A stretch of 27,436 nucleotides of DNA from Bacillota bacterium (GTDB lineage: Bacteria > Bacillota_A > Clostridia > Lutisporales > Lutisporaceae). Numbering within the stretch: the stretch's first letter is position 1; every line of letters starts with the position of its first letter. This document shows positions 7,765-15,906 of this stretch, one piece after another. The stretch lies in assembly GCA_022706865.1 (NCBI GenBank), contig JAKJBT010000010.1, positions 1 through 27,436 of the forward strand, in the 5' to 3' direction. The translations under genes and the position numbers were made by a program. The notes beneath the pieces were generated by a model. That model was given only the letters and a program-made list of their open reading frames with translations. It had not been told where the DNA came from and ran no database searches.

Positions 7765-8472
7765 ATGGAATACTTCGCCGAAGCCTTTAACAAAGCATTA
7801 TCCCTGATGCTGTCTCTTGATCCTGAGTTATATGGAATAATACTGCTGTCACTTAAGGTATCCGTAATCGCAACGCTAATCAGTACATTTATAGGTATAC
7901 CTCTGGGAACTGTAATCGGACTCAACAAATTTTGGGGAAGAACAGCATTGATTAATGTGACTAATACTTTTATGGGAATGCCTCCTGTAGTAGTGGGACT
8001 TCTTGTGTATATACTCCTTTCCAATCAAATAGGTTTACTTGGACCTTTAAGGCTGCTTTTTACTCCTACTGCCATGATAATTGCCCAAGTGCTTCTGGCG
8101 ACGCCGATAGTGACAGGCCTTACTATTGTAGCGGTTCAGGGAGTAGACCCTCTGATTAAAAAAACTTCGGTAAGCTTGGGAGCTAACGGTCTGCAGCTGA
8201 TGTGGCTTGTTATAAAAGAAGCGAGGTATGCTATAGGTGCCGCGGTAATTACCGGATTTGGACGCCTTACGGCAGAAGTAGGTGCCGTAATGATGGTAGG
8301 CGGTAATATAAGGTTTCAGACCAGAGTGATGACAACATCTATTGCGCTTCATAAGGGCATGGGGGAATTTCAAATGGCCCTTGCACTTGGAATAATCCTC
8401 ATAATAATATCCCTCCTGATAAATAGTGCACTGGATATACTAAGAGGCACAAGGGGGGCATCTGACAGATGA
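7765..8472 (+). CDS. tupB: Tungstate ABC transporter permease TupB
   Basis: About 235 residues with several membrane helices and the MetI-like permease stretch (about 160-200, EARYAIGAAVITGFGRLTAEVGAVMMVGGN). The TAEVGAVMMVGGNI segment is characteristic of Tup/WtpB-like tungstate permeases. The start at 7765 has AAGGAGAG directly upstream (7752-7759); an upstream in-frame start at 7708 would sit in the terminator. The stop overlaps the tupC start (ATGA), so expression is coupled. It forms the membrane channel of the tungstate importer with TupC and TupA. Confidence 0.88.
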   Translation: MEYFAEAFNKALSLMLSLDPELYGIILLSLKVSVIATLISTFIGIPLGTVIGLNKFWGRTALINVTNTFMGMPPVVVGLLVYILLSNQIGLLGPLRLLFTPTAMIIAQVLLATPIVTGLTIVAVQGVDPLIKKTSVSLGANGLQLMWLVIKEARYAIGAAVITGFGRLTAEVGAVMMVGGNIRFQTRVMTTSIALHKGMGEFQMALALGIILIIISLLINSALDILRGTRGASDR

Positions 8473-9197
8473 ATATGATATTCAGCATTAAGGCGCTTAC
8501 AAAAGAGTATAATGGCAGGAAAGTCCTTGACATAGAAGAACTGTACATGGAGAAAGGCAGCATAACGGGAATAATAGGCCCAAGCGGAGCAGGGAAGAGC
8601 ACACTCTTATACATATTAAACGGTTTGGAAAAAGCCTCAAGCGGAGAAATTTTCTTTAACGGAAAGAAGATTAACGGTGAACCTGACATTGAAGCAAGAA
8701 GAAAGATGTCAATGGTTTTCCAGAAGCCGACGGTATTTAACATGTCGGTGTACGGTAATATGGCATACAGCCTGAAGCTCCGGGGATTTTCCAAGCAGGA
8801 GATAAGAAACAGAGTTATTGAGCTCTCAAGATTTATCGGTATGGAGGACAAGCTCAGGCAGCGGGCAGTGACACTTTCAGGAGGAGAAGCCCAAAGGCTT
8901 TCATTGGCAAGAGCAATCATACACAGGCCTGAAGTGCTTTTATTGGATGAGCCTACAGCCAACCTTGATCCGGCAAATGTAGCGATGATGGAAAAACTTA
9001 TATTACACGCCAGGACAGAATACGGGACATCAATAATAGTAGTTACTCACAACATGTTCCAGGCAAAAAGGCTATCTGACAATTCGGTTTTCCTGCTGAA
9101 TGGCAATGTCATCGAGAGCGGCAGCTCTGCTCAAATATTCGGCAGTCCCCAGGATACAAGGACACTGGATTTTATCGAAGGAAAAATGATTTATTAG
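8469..9197 (+). CDS. tupC: Tungstate ABC transporter ATPase TupC
   Basis: 242 residues with every ABC motif: Walker A GPSGAGKST (37-45), Q-loop Q85, signature LSGGEAQ (136-142), Walker B LLLDEP (D160, E161) and the switch H194. It powers tungstate import from the cytoplasmic side. Its start codon overlaps the tupB stop, and tupA follows 11 bp after its end, so the three genes make one unit behind the riboswitch. The ATPase alone could serve molybdate or sulfate, but the neighbouring TupA-type binding protein points to tungstate. Confidence 0.88.
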   Translation: MNMIFSIKALTKEYNGRKVLDIEELYMEKGSITGIIGPSGAGKSTLLYILNGLEKASSGEIFFNGKKINGEPDIEARRKMSMVFQKPTVFNMSVYGNMAYSLKLRGFSKQEIRNRVIELSRFIGMEDKLRQRAVTLSGGEAQRLSLARAIIHRPEVLLLDEPTANLDPANVAMMEKLILHARTEYGTSIIVVTHNMFQAKRLSDNSVFLLNGNVIESGSSAQIFGSPQDTRTLDFIEGKMIY

Positions 9198-9208
9198 GAG
9201 GTAGCATT

Positions 9209-10333
9209 ATGAGCAACAGAAGAAATCCCAAACAAAGAATTATGGTTCTATTCTTGATCCTCGTTATGACCATGATGTCAAGCATTGCTTTTGTCAATGC
9301 AGAAGCAGCTGACGTATTAAACCCCGGAGATAAGGCAGTTACAACCGCCTCATGGCTTAATTTCAGAACCGGCCCGGGAATGCAGAATAAAGTAGCATCA
9401 GTACTTGCAAGAAATACAACAGTGAATATTATTGAGAAATCAAATGAATGGTACAAGGTAAGCCTGGCAAACGGCAGTACCGGTTATGTGCATGGAATGT
9501 ATCTTTCAAAAATAACATCAGCACCTGCACCTGCACCCGTACCGGAGGCTGCTGCCCCTGCTGCCGCACCTGAGGCAGCAATAGGCAAGCCGGAAGCAAC
9601 GATGGTTCTGGCGACTACAACAAGCACCAGGGATACAGGATTGTTGGATGTTCTCGTCCCATTCTTTGACAATAAGTATGGAGTAACTACGAAGGTTGTT
9701 TCGGTAGGTACCGGTGAAGCAATAGAGATGGGCAAGCAGGGCAATGCCGACGTAGTACTCGTACATTCAAGGGCATCTGAAGATAAGTTTGTAAATGAGG
9801 GTTACGGTGTGAACAGAAAAGACGTAATGTACAACTTTTTCTTTGTTGTAGGCCCGAAGAACGACCCGTCGGGGATTTCAGCAATTAAAGATGCCGGAAC
9901 GGCAATGAAAAAAATAGCTGATGACAAGGCCACATTTGTATCAAGAGGTGACCAGTCAGGCACACACAAAAAAGAACTTGAGATCTGGAAAAAATATAAT
10001 ATCGATCCTGTCGGACAGAGCTGGTATAAGGAAGCAGGCCAGGGCATGGGGAATACACTTATGATGGCAAGTGAGATGGGAGGCTATACATTGGTCGACA
10101 GCGGCACCTGGTATGCTTTTGAGGATAAGGTAAATCTGAAGATAGTGTTACAGGGAGACCCTGTGCTTTTCAATCCTTACGGCGTAATAGCGGTTAACCC
10201 GCAGAAGTACCCGAATATCCACTATAATGCAGCGATGAGCTTTATACAATTCCTTACTTCTGACGAGGGTCAGAAGATGATCGGGGAGTATACAAAAAAC
10301 GGGAAGCAGCTTTTTGTACCTGATGCAAAATAA
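9209..10333 (+). CDS. tupA: Tungstate-binding protein TupA with an N-terminal SH3b domain
   Basis: 374 residues in four parts: a Sec signal peptide (about 1-33, no lipobox Cys); a bacterial SH3 domain (about 36-101, with ASWLNFRTGPG, VNIIEKSNEWYKV and GYVHGMYL); an Ala/Pro-rich linker (about 103-130); and a TupA-type oxyanion-binding domain (131-374, starting ATTTSTRDTGLLD, then VLVHSRASEDKFV, SRGDQSGTHKKE and GMGNTLMMA). The Thr/Ser-rich start and SRGDQSGTH are the known tungstate-binding region of the family. An SH3b domain often holds a protein to the cell wall, so here it may replace a lipid anchor. AGGAGG precedes the ATG. It is the last gene of the riboswitch-controlled operon. Confidence 0.88.
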   Translation: MSNRRNPKQRIMVLFLILVMTMMSSIAFVNAEAADVLNPGDKAVTTASWLNFRTGPGMQNKVASVLARNTTVNIIEKSNEWYKVSLANGSTGYVHGMYLSKITSAPAPAPVPEAAAPAAAPEAAIGKPEATMVLATTTSTRDTGLLDVLVPFFDNKYGVTTKVVSVGTGEAIEMGKQGNADVVLVHSRASEDKFVNEGYGVNRKDVMYNFFFVVGPKNDPSGISAIKDAGTAMKKIADDKATFVSRGDQSGTHKKELEIWKKYNIDPVGQSWYKEAGQGMGNTLMMASEMGGYTLVDSGTWYAFEDKVNLKIVLQGDPVLFNPYGVIAVNPQKYPNIHYNAAMSFIQFLTSDEGQKMIGEYTKNGKQLFVPDAK

Positions 10334-10385
10334 TCTGAAGCATCTGAACCGATATTAAAGAGCTAATAAACCACCAATATTAAAA

Positions 10386-10430
10386 CAGCCATGTATTATA
10401 GTCCTATTATATACATGGCTGGCTTTTTTG
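10386..10430 (+). terminator. Intrinsic terminator after tupA
   Basis: CAGCCATGTAT (10386-10396) pairs with ATACATGGCTG (10411-10421), an 11-bp perfect stem, followed by GC and six T. It closes the tup operon. Confidence 0.85.
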
Positions 10431-10523
10431 CTGTTCATATCATTCTTTATGAGCACTGTATTTTATCAATCTACTGTGTTAAGATAATATTCGAGGAACT
10501 AATACCGAAGGGGATGACTGTGC

Positions 10524-11753
10524 GTGAAGCTCTTAGAAGTTGACACCGTGAATGAAGTTAAGCAGAAGATGGAAGACTATTTTGGAGATATTTCAGTTGG
10601 ATATGAAGAAGTGGAAATAACAGAGGCTATGGGCAGAGTAGCCTTTGAGGATGTTTTTTCATCATATGATATTCCTGACTTCAACAGGTCTACTGTTGAC
10701 GGTTATGCAGTGGTATCAAAGGATACCTTCGGGGCCGGCGAGAGCCTTCCTGCTTTTCTTAATATGATTGGGAAGGTAGATATGGGGGAAACAGCTGCAC
10801 TTAAGGTGAGTAACGGGAATTGTGTATATGTACCTACCGGAGGCATGATACCTGAAGGGGCTGACGGTATGCTGATGATTGAACATGCTGAGCTTATTGA
10901 TGAAAGCATGCTTGCAGTTCAAAGCCCTGTGGCTCCGGGGGAGAATATCATTTTTATCGGAGATGATGTTCGAAGGGGGGATAGGATACTTCCCAAAGGC
11001 AGAGTGATAGGGTCCCGGGACGTTGGGGTGCTGTGTGCGGCAGGGATATGCCGTGTCAGGGTAAGCAAGAGGCCAAGAGTGTCTATTATATCCACCGGAG
11101 ATGAAATAGTTGACCCCTTTGGGCCGGTAGAAAAGGGCCAGGTAAGGGATATAAATACTTATACCCTATCTGCTATGGTGCAGGAATTGGGAGGACAGGT
11201 AACCGGGAGCATTGTAGTGAAAGATGACTATGATCTTATAAGGGATACCATTGATGAGGCATCAAGACACTGTGATATTGTAGTAATATCGGGGGGAAGC
11301 TCGGTAGGGTTAAAGGACAATACCGAGAAGGTAATAGATTCCTTTGGAGAACCCGGAGTATTTGTACACGGAGTTGCTGTGAAGCCCGGGAAGCCTACTA
11401 TTATCGGAAGGGTAAGAAATGCGGCGGTTTTTGGACTGCCGGGACATCCGGTTTCTGCAGTAATTATATTCAAGGTATTTGTCGAGCATCTTATTGACAG
11501 AATGCTTGGAAAAACAAAGGAAAGCTATTTTATTACCGCAGTTTGCGGTGCAAATATCCATTCTTCACCGGGTAAAGAGACCTATCAGATGGTTGAGCTG
11601 ATTGAGGATGAAAAAGGATTCACTGCAAAGCCGATACATGCAAAATCCTCGGCAATTTCCCAGCTTTCAAAAGCCCGGGGCGTGATTAGGATACCTTTAA
11701 AGGAGGAAGGAATAAAAAGAGGTGAAACCGTGAGGGTGGAGCTTTTCAGATAA
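10524..11753 (+). CDS. moeA: MoeA-like molybdopterin molybdenumtransferase (first copy)
   Basis: 409 residues, the usual MoeA length. The family landmarks run in order: FNRSTVDGYAV near residue 53, the STGDE motif, VISGGSSVGLKDN, VKPGKPTIIG and FGLPGHPVSA. MoeA inserts molybdate or tungstate into adenylylated molybdopterin. GTG at 10524 is chosen as start, with AGGGGATG upstream; the distance of about 11 nt is a little long. A second, longer MoeA follows 24 bp later. Two copies are common in organisms that use tungsten, where one copy may handle each metal; which copy does what cannot be read from sequence. Confidence 0.9.
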   Translation: MKLLEVDTVNEVKQKMEDYFGDISVGYEEVEITEAMGRVAFEDVFSSYDIPDFNRSTVDGYAVVSKDTFGAGESLPAFLNMIGKVDMGETAALKVSNGNCVYVPTGGMIPEGADGMLMIEHAELIDESMLAVQSPVAPGENIIFIGDDVRRGDRILPKGRVIGSRDVGVLCAAGICRVRVSKRPRVSIISTGDEIVDPFGPVEKGQVRDINTYTLSAMVQELGGQVTGSIVVKDDYDLIRDTIDEASRHCDIVVISGGSSVGLKDNTEKVIDSFGEPGVFVHGVAVKPGKPTIIGRVRNAAVFGLPGHPVSAVIIFKVFVEHLIDRMLGKTKESYFITAVCGANIHSSPGKETYQMVELIEDEKGFTAKPIHAKSSAISQLSKARGVIRIPLKEEGIKRGETVRVELFR

Positions 11754-11777
11754 ACAATACGAAAGGAGCGGACAAAG

Positions 11778-13700
11778 GTGAACAAGTACGAGAGAAACAT
11801 ATACATTTCGAATATGGATGTCAGTGAAGCCCAAAAGCTTTTGATGGATCGTACGGAAGCATATCCGAAGAATGCAGCTGCAGAGAAGGTGTCTGTCCTT
11901 GCTTCGCAGGGCAGGGTGTCTGTAAATTCAGTGTTTGCCAGGGTATCTTCTCCAAATTTCAATGCCTCTGCAATGGATGGAATTGCGGTAAGGGCAAAAT
12001 CCACCTATGGAGCCTCCGAGGCAAATCCGATAAGGCTTACAAAGGGGAAGGACTTTATTTACGTAGACACCGGGGATCCTATTACAGATCCTTATGATGC
12101 GGTAATAATGATAGAAGACGTTATTGAAATCGACAGCGAGACTGTGGAGATAATAAAGCCTGCCGCTCCATGGCAGGATGTAAGGCCAATCGGGGAAGAT
12201 ATCGTAGCAAATGAAATGATAATTCCGGCCAACCATGAAATAAGGCCGGTAGATATCGCTGCAATGCTTTCGGGAGGCATTACGGAGCTTGAGGTACTGA
12301 AGAAGCCAAGAGTAGGAATAATACCGACAGGAACTGAAATAATAGAACCCGATGAACCCCTTGTACTTGGCAAGATTATTGAATCCAACTCCAGGATGTT
12401 CGAGGGCATGGTGAGGGAATATGGCGGTGAGCCTGTAAGATACAAGCCTGTGCCGGATGATTATGAACTGCTGAAAACCACAATAGCAAAAGCAGTGGAG
12501 GAAAACGACATAGTCCTGATTAATGCAGGTTCTTCAGCCGGAAGTGAGGATTTTACCGTTAAACTCGTAGCTGAACTGGGAGAAGTGCTGGTTCACGGAA
12601 TTGCAGCCAGGCCGGGGAAACCTGCAATACTTGGAATAATCGGGGGGAAGCCGGTTTTGGGTATTCCGGGCTATCCGGTTTCTGCATATTTTGTGTTTGA
12701 AACCTTTGCAAAACCCCTTATCCGAAGGTTCCTCAAGCAGGGAGTGCAGCCAAAATCAAAGGCTGATGCGGTATTATCAAGAAGGATCGTATCATCCCTG
12801 AAGCATACTGAATATGTAAGAATAAAGCTTGGGATGGTTGAGGGCAAATTAATAGCCACACCTCTGAACAGGGGTGCCGGAGCTACCATGTCACTTGTCA
12901 GGGCTGACGGAATACTGACAATACCTCAAAACAGTGAAGGCATTGAAGCAGGGGAAAAAGTACAGGTTGAGCTTATCAAGAGCATTGATGATATAAAGAA
13001 CACTATCGTATCCATAGGCAGCCATGATTTAATAATGGATATGATAGGCAGCCTTATGCACAGGAAGGACTCAAGATATAGCCTTTCCTCAGCCCATGTA
13101 GGAAGCATGGGAGGGCTGATAGCCCTTCGAAGGGGTGAAGCCCATATGGCTCCCATACATCTTCTGGATGAAGAATCAGGGATATACAATGAAAGCTATA
13201 TAAGGAAGCTTCTTCCGGACTCAAAAATTGCCCTGGTTAAAGGAGTCAAGAGAGTACAGGGAATGATGGTCAGAAAAGGAAATCCGAAGAATATATCAGG
13301 CTTTAAGGATTTCATCAGGGAAGATGTGCAGTTTGTCAACCGGCAGAAGGGAGCAGGCACAAGGATACTTGTTGACTATATTCTGAAAAGAGAAGGAATA
13401 GATGCGGCCTCAATATCCGGTTATGAGCGGGAAATGACCACACATATGGCGGTTGCAGCGGCTGTAAGCTCAGGGTCGGCAGATGTGGGGGTAGGTGTGC
13501 TGTCTGCTGCCAATGCAATGGATCTGGACTTCATTCCCATCGGAGATGAAGAGTATGATTTTGCCATACGGTCGGAGTATCTGGAATTGGAAATGTTCAA
13601 GCAGTTTATTGATATAATCAAATCAGAGGAGTTCAAGGATACGCTTCTGAATCTGGGCGGCTATGGAGCCGAAGGGATTGGAGAAATAATCCACATTTAA
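11778..13700 (+). CDS. MoeA-like protein fused to a periplasmic-binding-protein-like domain
   Basis: 640 residues. Residues 1 to about 410 are MoeA: FNASAMDGIAV, PTGTEII, INAGSSAGSEDFT, ARPGKPAILG and GIPGYPVSA. Residues from about 420 to 640 form a PBP-like domain (SSAHVGSMGGLIALRRGEAH, then FVNRQKGAGTRIL and SGSADVGVGVLSAANAMDLDF). It is related to the oxyanion-binding domains of transporters but has no signal peptide, so it must be cytoplasmic. Such fusions are common in clostridia and archaea. The PBP-like domain may bind molybdate, tungstate or the cofactor itself; this is inference. Start is GTG 11778 with AAAGGAG upstream. It shares a transcript with the first moeA. Confidence 0.88.
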   Translation: MNKYERNIYISNMDVSEAQKLLMDRTEAYPKNAAAEKVSVLASQGRVSVNSVFARVSSPNFNASAMDGIAVRAKSTYGASEANPIRLTKGKDFIYVDTGDPITDPYDAVIMIEDVIEIDSETVEIIKPAAPWQDVRPIGEDIVANEMIIPANHEIRPVDIAAMLSGGITELEVLKKPRVGIIPTGTEIIEPDEPLVLGKIIESNSRMFEGMVREYGGEPVRYKPVPDDYELLKTTIAKAVEENDIVLINAGSSAGSEDFTVKLVAELGEVLVHGIAARPGKPAILGIIGGKPVLGIPGYPVSAYFVFETFAKPLIRRFLKQGVQPKSKADAVLSRRIVSSLKHTEYVRIKLGMVEGKLIATPLNRGAGATMSLVRADGILTIPQNSEGIEAGEKVQVELIKSIDDIKNTIVSIGSHDLIMDMIGSLMHRKDSRYSLSSAHVGSMGGLIALRRGEAHMAPIHLLDEESGIYNESYIRKLLPDSKIALVKGVKRVQGMMVRKGNPKNISGFKDFIREDVQFVNRQKGAGTRILVDYILKREGIDAASISGYEREMTTHMAVAAAVSSGSADVGVGVLSAANAMDLDFIPIGDEEYDFAIRSEYLELEMFKQFIDIIKSEEFKDTLLNLGGYGAEGIGEIIHI

Positions 13701-13785
13701 ATTTGAACAATGATATATTGAGATGGAACAGATGTATTATATGTTGTATTTTTGAAGTTTCGGTTGTAAAGGGTGGAGGTTACAA

Positions 13786-14766
13786 ATGAAGGATGAATTA
13801 GGGCGAAATATAAATTATTTGCGAATATCAGTCACAGACAGGTGCAATCTCAGATGCCGCTACTGCATGCCTGAGGAGGGCATAGAGAAGAAGGAGCATA
13901 TGGATATACTGGCTCTTGAGGAAATATTTGAGGTAGTAAAGGTATGTGCAGATCTGGGTACAAATAAAATAAGGATTACAGGAGGAGAGCCCCTTGTAAG
14001 GAAGGGACTTACGGGGCTTATTGAGAGGATTGCAGCTCTTGAAAGTATAAAGGATTTGGCGCTTACCACAAATGGAAGCCTTCTTAGGAGATATGCCCGC
14101 GATTTAAAAAAAGCAGGACTCAAAAGAATAAATATAAGCCTGGATACCATGGATGATAAAAAGTATGAATATTTGACCAGGGGAGGGAAACTCAAAGATG
14201 TCCTGGAGGGTTTCCGCGAGGCATTGGAGGTTGGCCTGGAACCCATTAAAATCAATACAGTGCTTACAAAAGGCTTCAATGATGATGAAATCGGGGATTT
14301 CATAAAGCTTACACAAAATTATGACATTGATGTCCGATTTATTGAGCTAATGCCTTTAGGGCATGCCGCCGGCTTTGCATCGGAGCATTACATTTCCAAT
14401 CTAGTGGTGCTGGAAAGATATAAGGAGCTGGAACCGGTGGAAGCAACCGATAAAAGCAGTCCTGCGATGTATTACCGGCTGCCCGGCGCAAAGGGAAGAG
14501 TAGGGCTTATTAATCCCATAAGCCACAAATTCTGTGACAATTGCAACAGGCTGAGGCTTACTGCAGACGGAAAACTGAAGCCATGCTTGCATTCCAATCT
14601 GGAGATAGATGTAAGAGGGATCCTCCGGAATCTAAAGGCTGACGATAAGCAGACGGCATTGAGGGAGGCTGTTGTGGAAGCTGTACAAGCAAAGCCCGGA
14701 CACCACACACTGAATGATCTTTATAACAAGCCCATTGATCGTGATATGTACACAATAGGCGGATAA
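13786..14766 (+). CDS. moaA: GTP 3',8-cyclase MoaA
   Basis: 326 residues. Radical SAM cluster cysteines are C20, C24 and C27 (CNLRCRYC). The second [4Fe-4S] cluster near the C-terminus uses C250, C253 and C267 (FCDNCNRLRLTADGKLKPC), and the chain ends in the typical GG (MYTIGG). MoaA starts pterin cofactor synthesis by converting GTP to 3',8-cyclo-7,8-dihydro-GTP, which MoaC then rearranges. moaC, moaD and moaE are not in this window. GGAGG sits upstream of the ATG. The MOSC gene follows after 18 bp. Confidence 0.95.
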   Translation: MKDELGRNINYLRISVTDRCNLRCRYCMPEEGIEKKEHMDILALEEIFEVVKVCADLGTNKIRITGGEPLVRKGLTGLIERIAALESIKDLALTTNGSLLRRYARDLKKAGLKRINISLDTMDDKKYEYLTRGGKLKDVLEGFREALEVGLEPIKINTVLTKGFNDDEIGDFIKLTQNYDIDVRFIELMPLGHAAGFASEHYISNLVVLERYKELEPVEATDKSSPAMYYRLPGAKGRVGLINPISHKFCDNCNRLRLTADGKLKPCLHSNLEIDVRGILRNLKADDKQTALREAVVEAVQAKPGHHTLNDLYNKPIDRDMYTIGG

Positions 14767-14784
14767 AGAAAAGGGGGATATATT

Positions 14785-15228
14785 ATGAAAGGTAAGGTAT
14801 TAGCAGTAAATATAAGCGAAAAAAAAGGGGTATTTAAAAAGCCCATTGAGCAGGGAGAATTCAAGGTTGACCACGGCCTTGTGGGGGATGCCCATGCGGG
14901 AAACTGGCACAGGCAGGTGAGCCTGCTGGGTATAGAAAGCATAAATAAAATGAAGGCTTTGGGTATTGAGGGGCTTTGTACGGGTAAGTTTGCAGAAAAC
15001 CTGACCACAGAAGGCCTTGAGCTCTGGAAGCTCCCGGTAGGTACCAGGCTTAAAATAGGCGAAACGGAGCAGGAGGTAACGCAGATAGGCAAGGAATGCC
15101 ATGTGAAGTGTGAAATATTCAATAAGATCGGCAGCTGTATAATGCCGACGGAAGGGATATTTACAAAGGTCCTGAAGAGCGGAATAATAAAGCCGGGCGA
15201 CGAAATAGAGGTATTGGGGGATATTTAA
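14785..15228 (+). CDS. MOSC domain protein
   Basis: 147 residues, a stand-alone MOSC domain. Recognisable parts are VNISEKKGVFKKP at the N-terminus, VDHGLVGDAHAG (about 29-40), the FAENLTTEG stretch, GTRLKIGE, and IGKECHVKCEIF with a conserved Cys pair near 113-117. MOSC domains bind or sulfurate molybdopterin-type cofactors through a conserved Cys. The place directly after moaA fits a role in cofactor handling. No partner MogA domain is fused here, unlike some relatives. GGGGGA lies upstream of the ATG. Confidence 0.88.
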   Translation: MKGKVLAVNISEKKGVFKKPIEQGEFKVDHGLVGDAHAGNWHRQVSLLGIESINKMKALGIEGLCTGKFAENLTTEGLELWKLPVGTRLKIGETEQEVTQIGKECHVKCEIFNKIGSCIMPTEGIFTKVLKSGIIKPGDEIEVLGDI

Positions 15229-15312
15229 GCTTTCCAATATGAAATATTCATTTTAGGGATTTGCAGTGATATAATAAGAATAATCCAAGTAATGATATAG
15301 GAGGGAAATTAT

Positions 15313-15624
15313 ATGCCTGATTTCGGTAATTCATTTTCCGGACTTGCCAAGGATCGTAAGCTGACTGAACAGGAGTTGATCAGAGCGATAAGGTTTATGA
15401 TTGCAGCAGAATATGAAGCAGTGCAGCTTTATATGCAGTTAGCCGAATCAACAGACAATACCCTTGCAATTGAAGTGTTAAAGGATATTGCTGATGAAGA
15501 ACGCGTTCACGCGGGAGAATTCCTCAGGCTGCTCTACGAGCTGGATCCCGAAGAGGAAAAGTTCTATGCGGAAGGTGCAGAGGAAGTAGAAGAAGAAATT
15601 GAAGCATTAAAAAGGAAAAAGTAA
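15313..15624 (+). CDS. Small ferritin-like protein (encapsulated-ferritin/rubrerythrin type)
   Basis: 103 residues, nearly all helical. The first helix has FMIAAEYEAVQLYMQLAE and the second IADEERVHAGEFLRLLYELD, giving E-x(n)-E and ExxH iron ligands as in short ferritin-like proteins. A shared acidic C-terminal helix (EEVEEEIEALKRKK) follows. Proteins of this size with only two core helices dimerise to build a di-iron site, and many are cargo of encapsulin shells. No encapsulin gene is visible nearby. A ribosome binding site (GGAGGG) is well placed. An intrinsic terminator follows, so the gene is a single unit. Confidence 0.72.
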   Translation: MPDFGNSFSGLAKDRKLTEQELIRAIRFMIAAEYEAVQLYMQLAESTDNTLAIEVLKDIADEERVHAGEFLRLLYELDPEEEKFYAEGAEEVEEEIEALKRKK

Positions 15625-15684
15625 GATACAGAGAGAGGATAAACACCTTCGGCTGTTTGTTAAAGCAGATGATTCAAGTAAATA

Positions 15685-15728
15685 AGATATTTTGTTTTTC
15701 ATTCTGATAAACAAAATGTCTTTTTTTT
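15685..15728 (+). terminator. Intrinsic terminator after the ferritin-like gene
   Basis: A 13-bp stem with one mismatch, AGATATTTTGTTT (15685-15697) with AACAAAATGTCT (15709-15720), is followed by eight T. It marks the end of the conserved region and insulates the recombinase gene. Confidence 0.8.
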
Positions 15729-15824
15729 GTTCACGAAAGTACTACTCTACTATACAATGGGGATGAATTTAAGAGTATCAAAATCCGGCGTATAAACGGT
15801 GTCGGATTTTATATGATAGTGTAT

Positions 15825-15852
15825 TTGATTTAGAAAGCATATATCGTATAAT
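15825..15852 (+). promoter_or_regulatory. Promoter candidate for the recombinase gene
   Basis: TTGATT (15825-15830), a 16-nt spacer, and TATAAT (15847-15852). Upstream, AAAATCCG (15780-15787) and CGGATTTT (15803-15810) form an 8-bp inverted repeat that could be an operator or a weak terminator. Confidence 0.5.
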
Positions 15853-15906
15853 AGAATATAATAGGTAAATGTTGGCAGCAAATCTGATGCAAAAGAGGGG
15901 ATTCTT

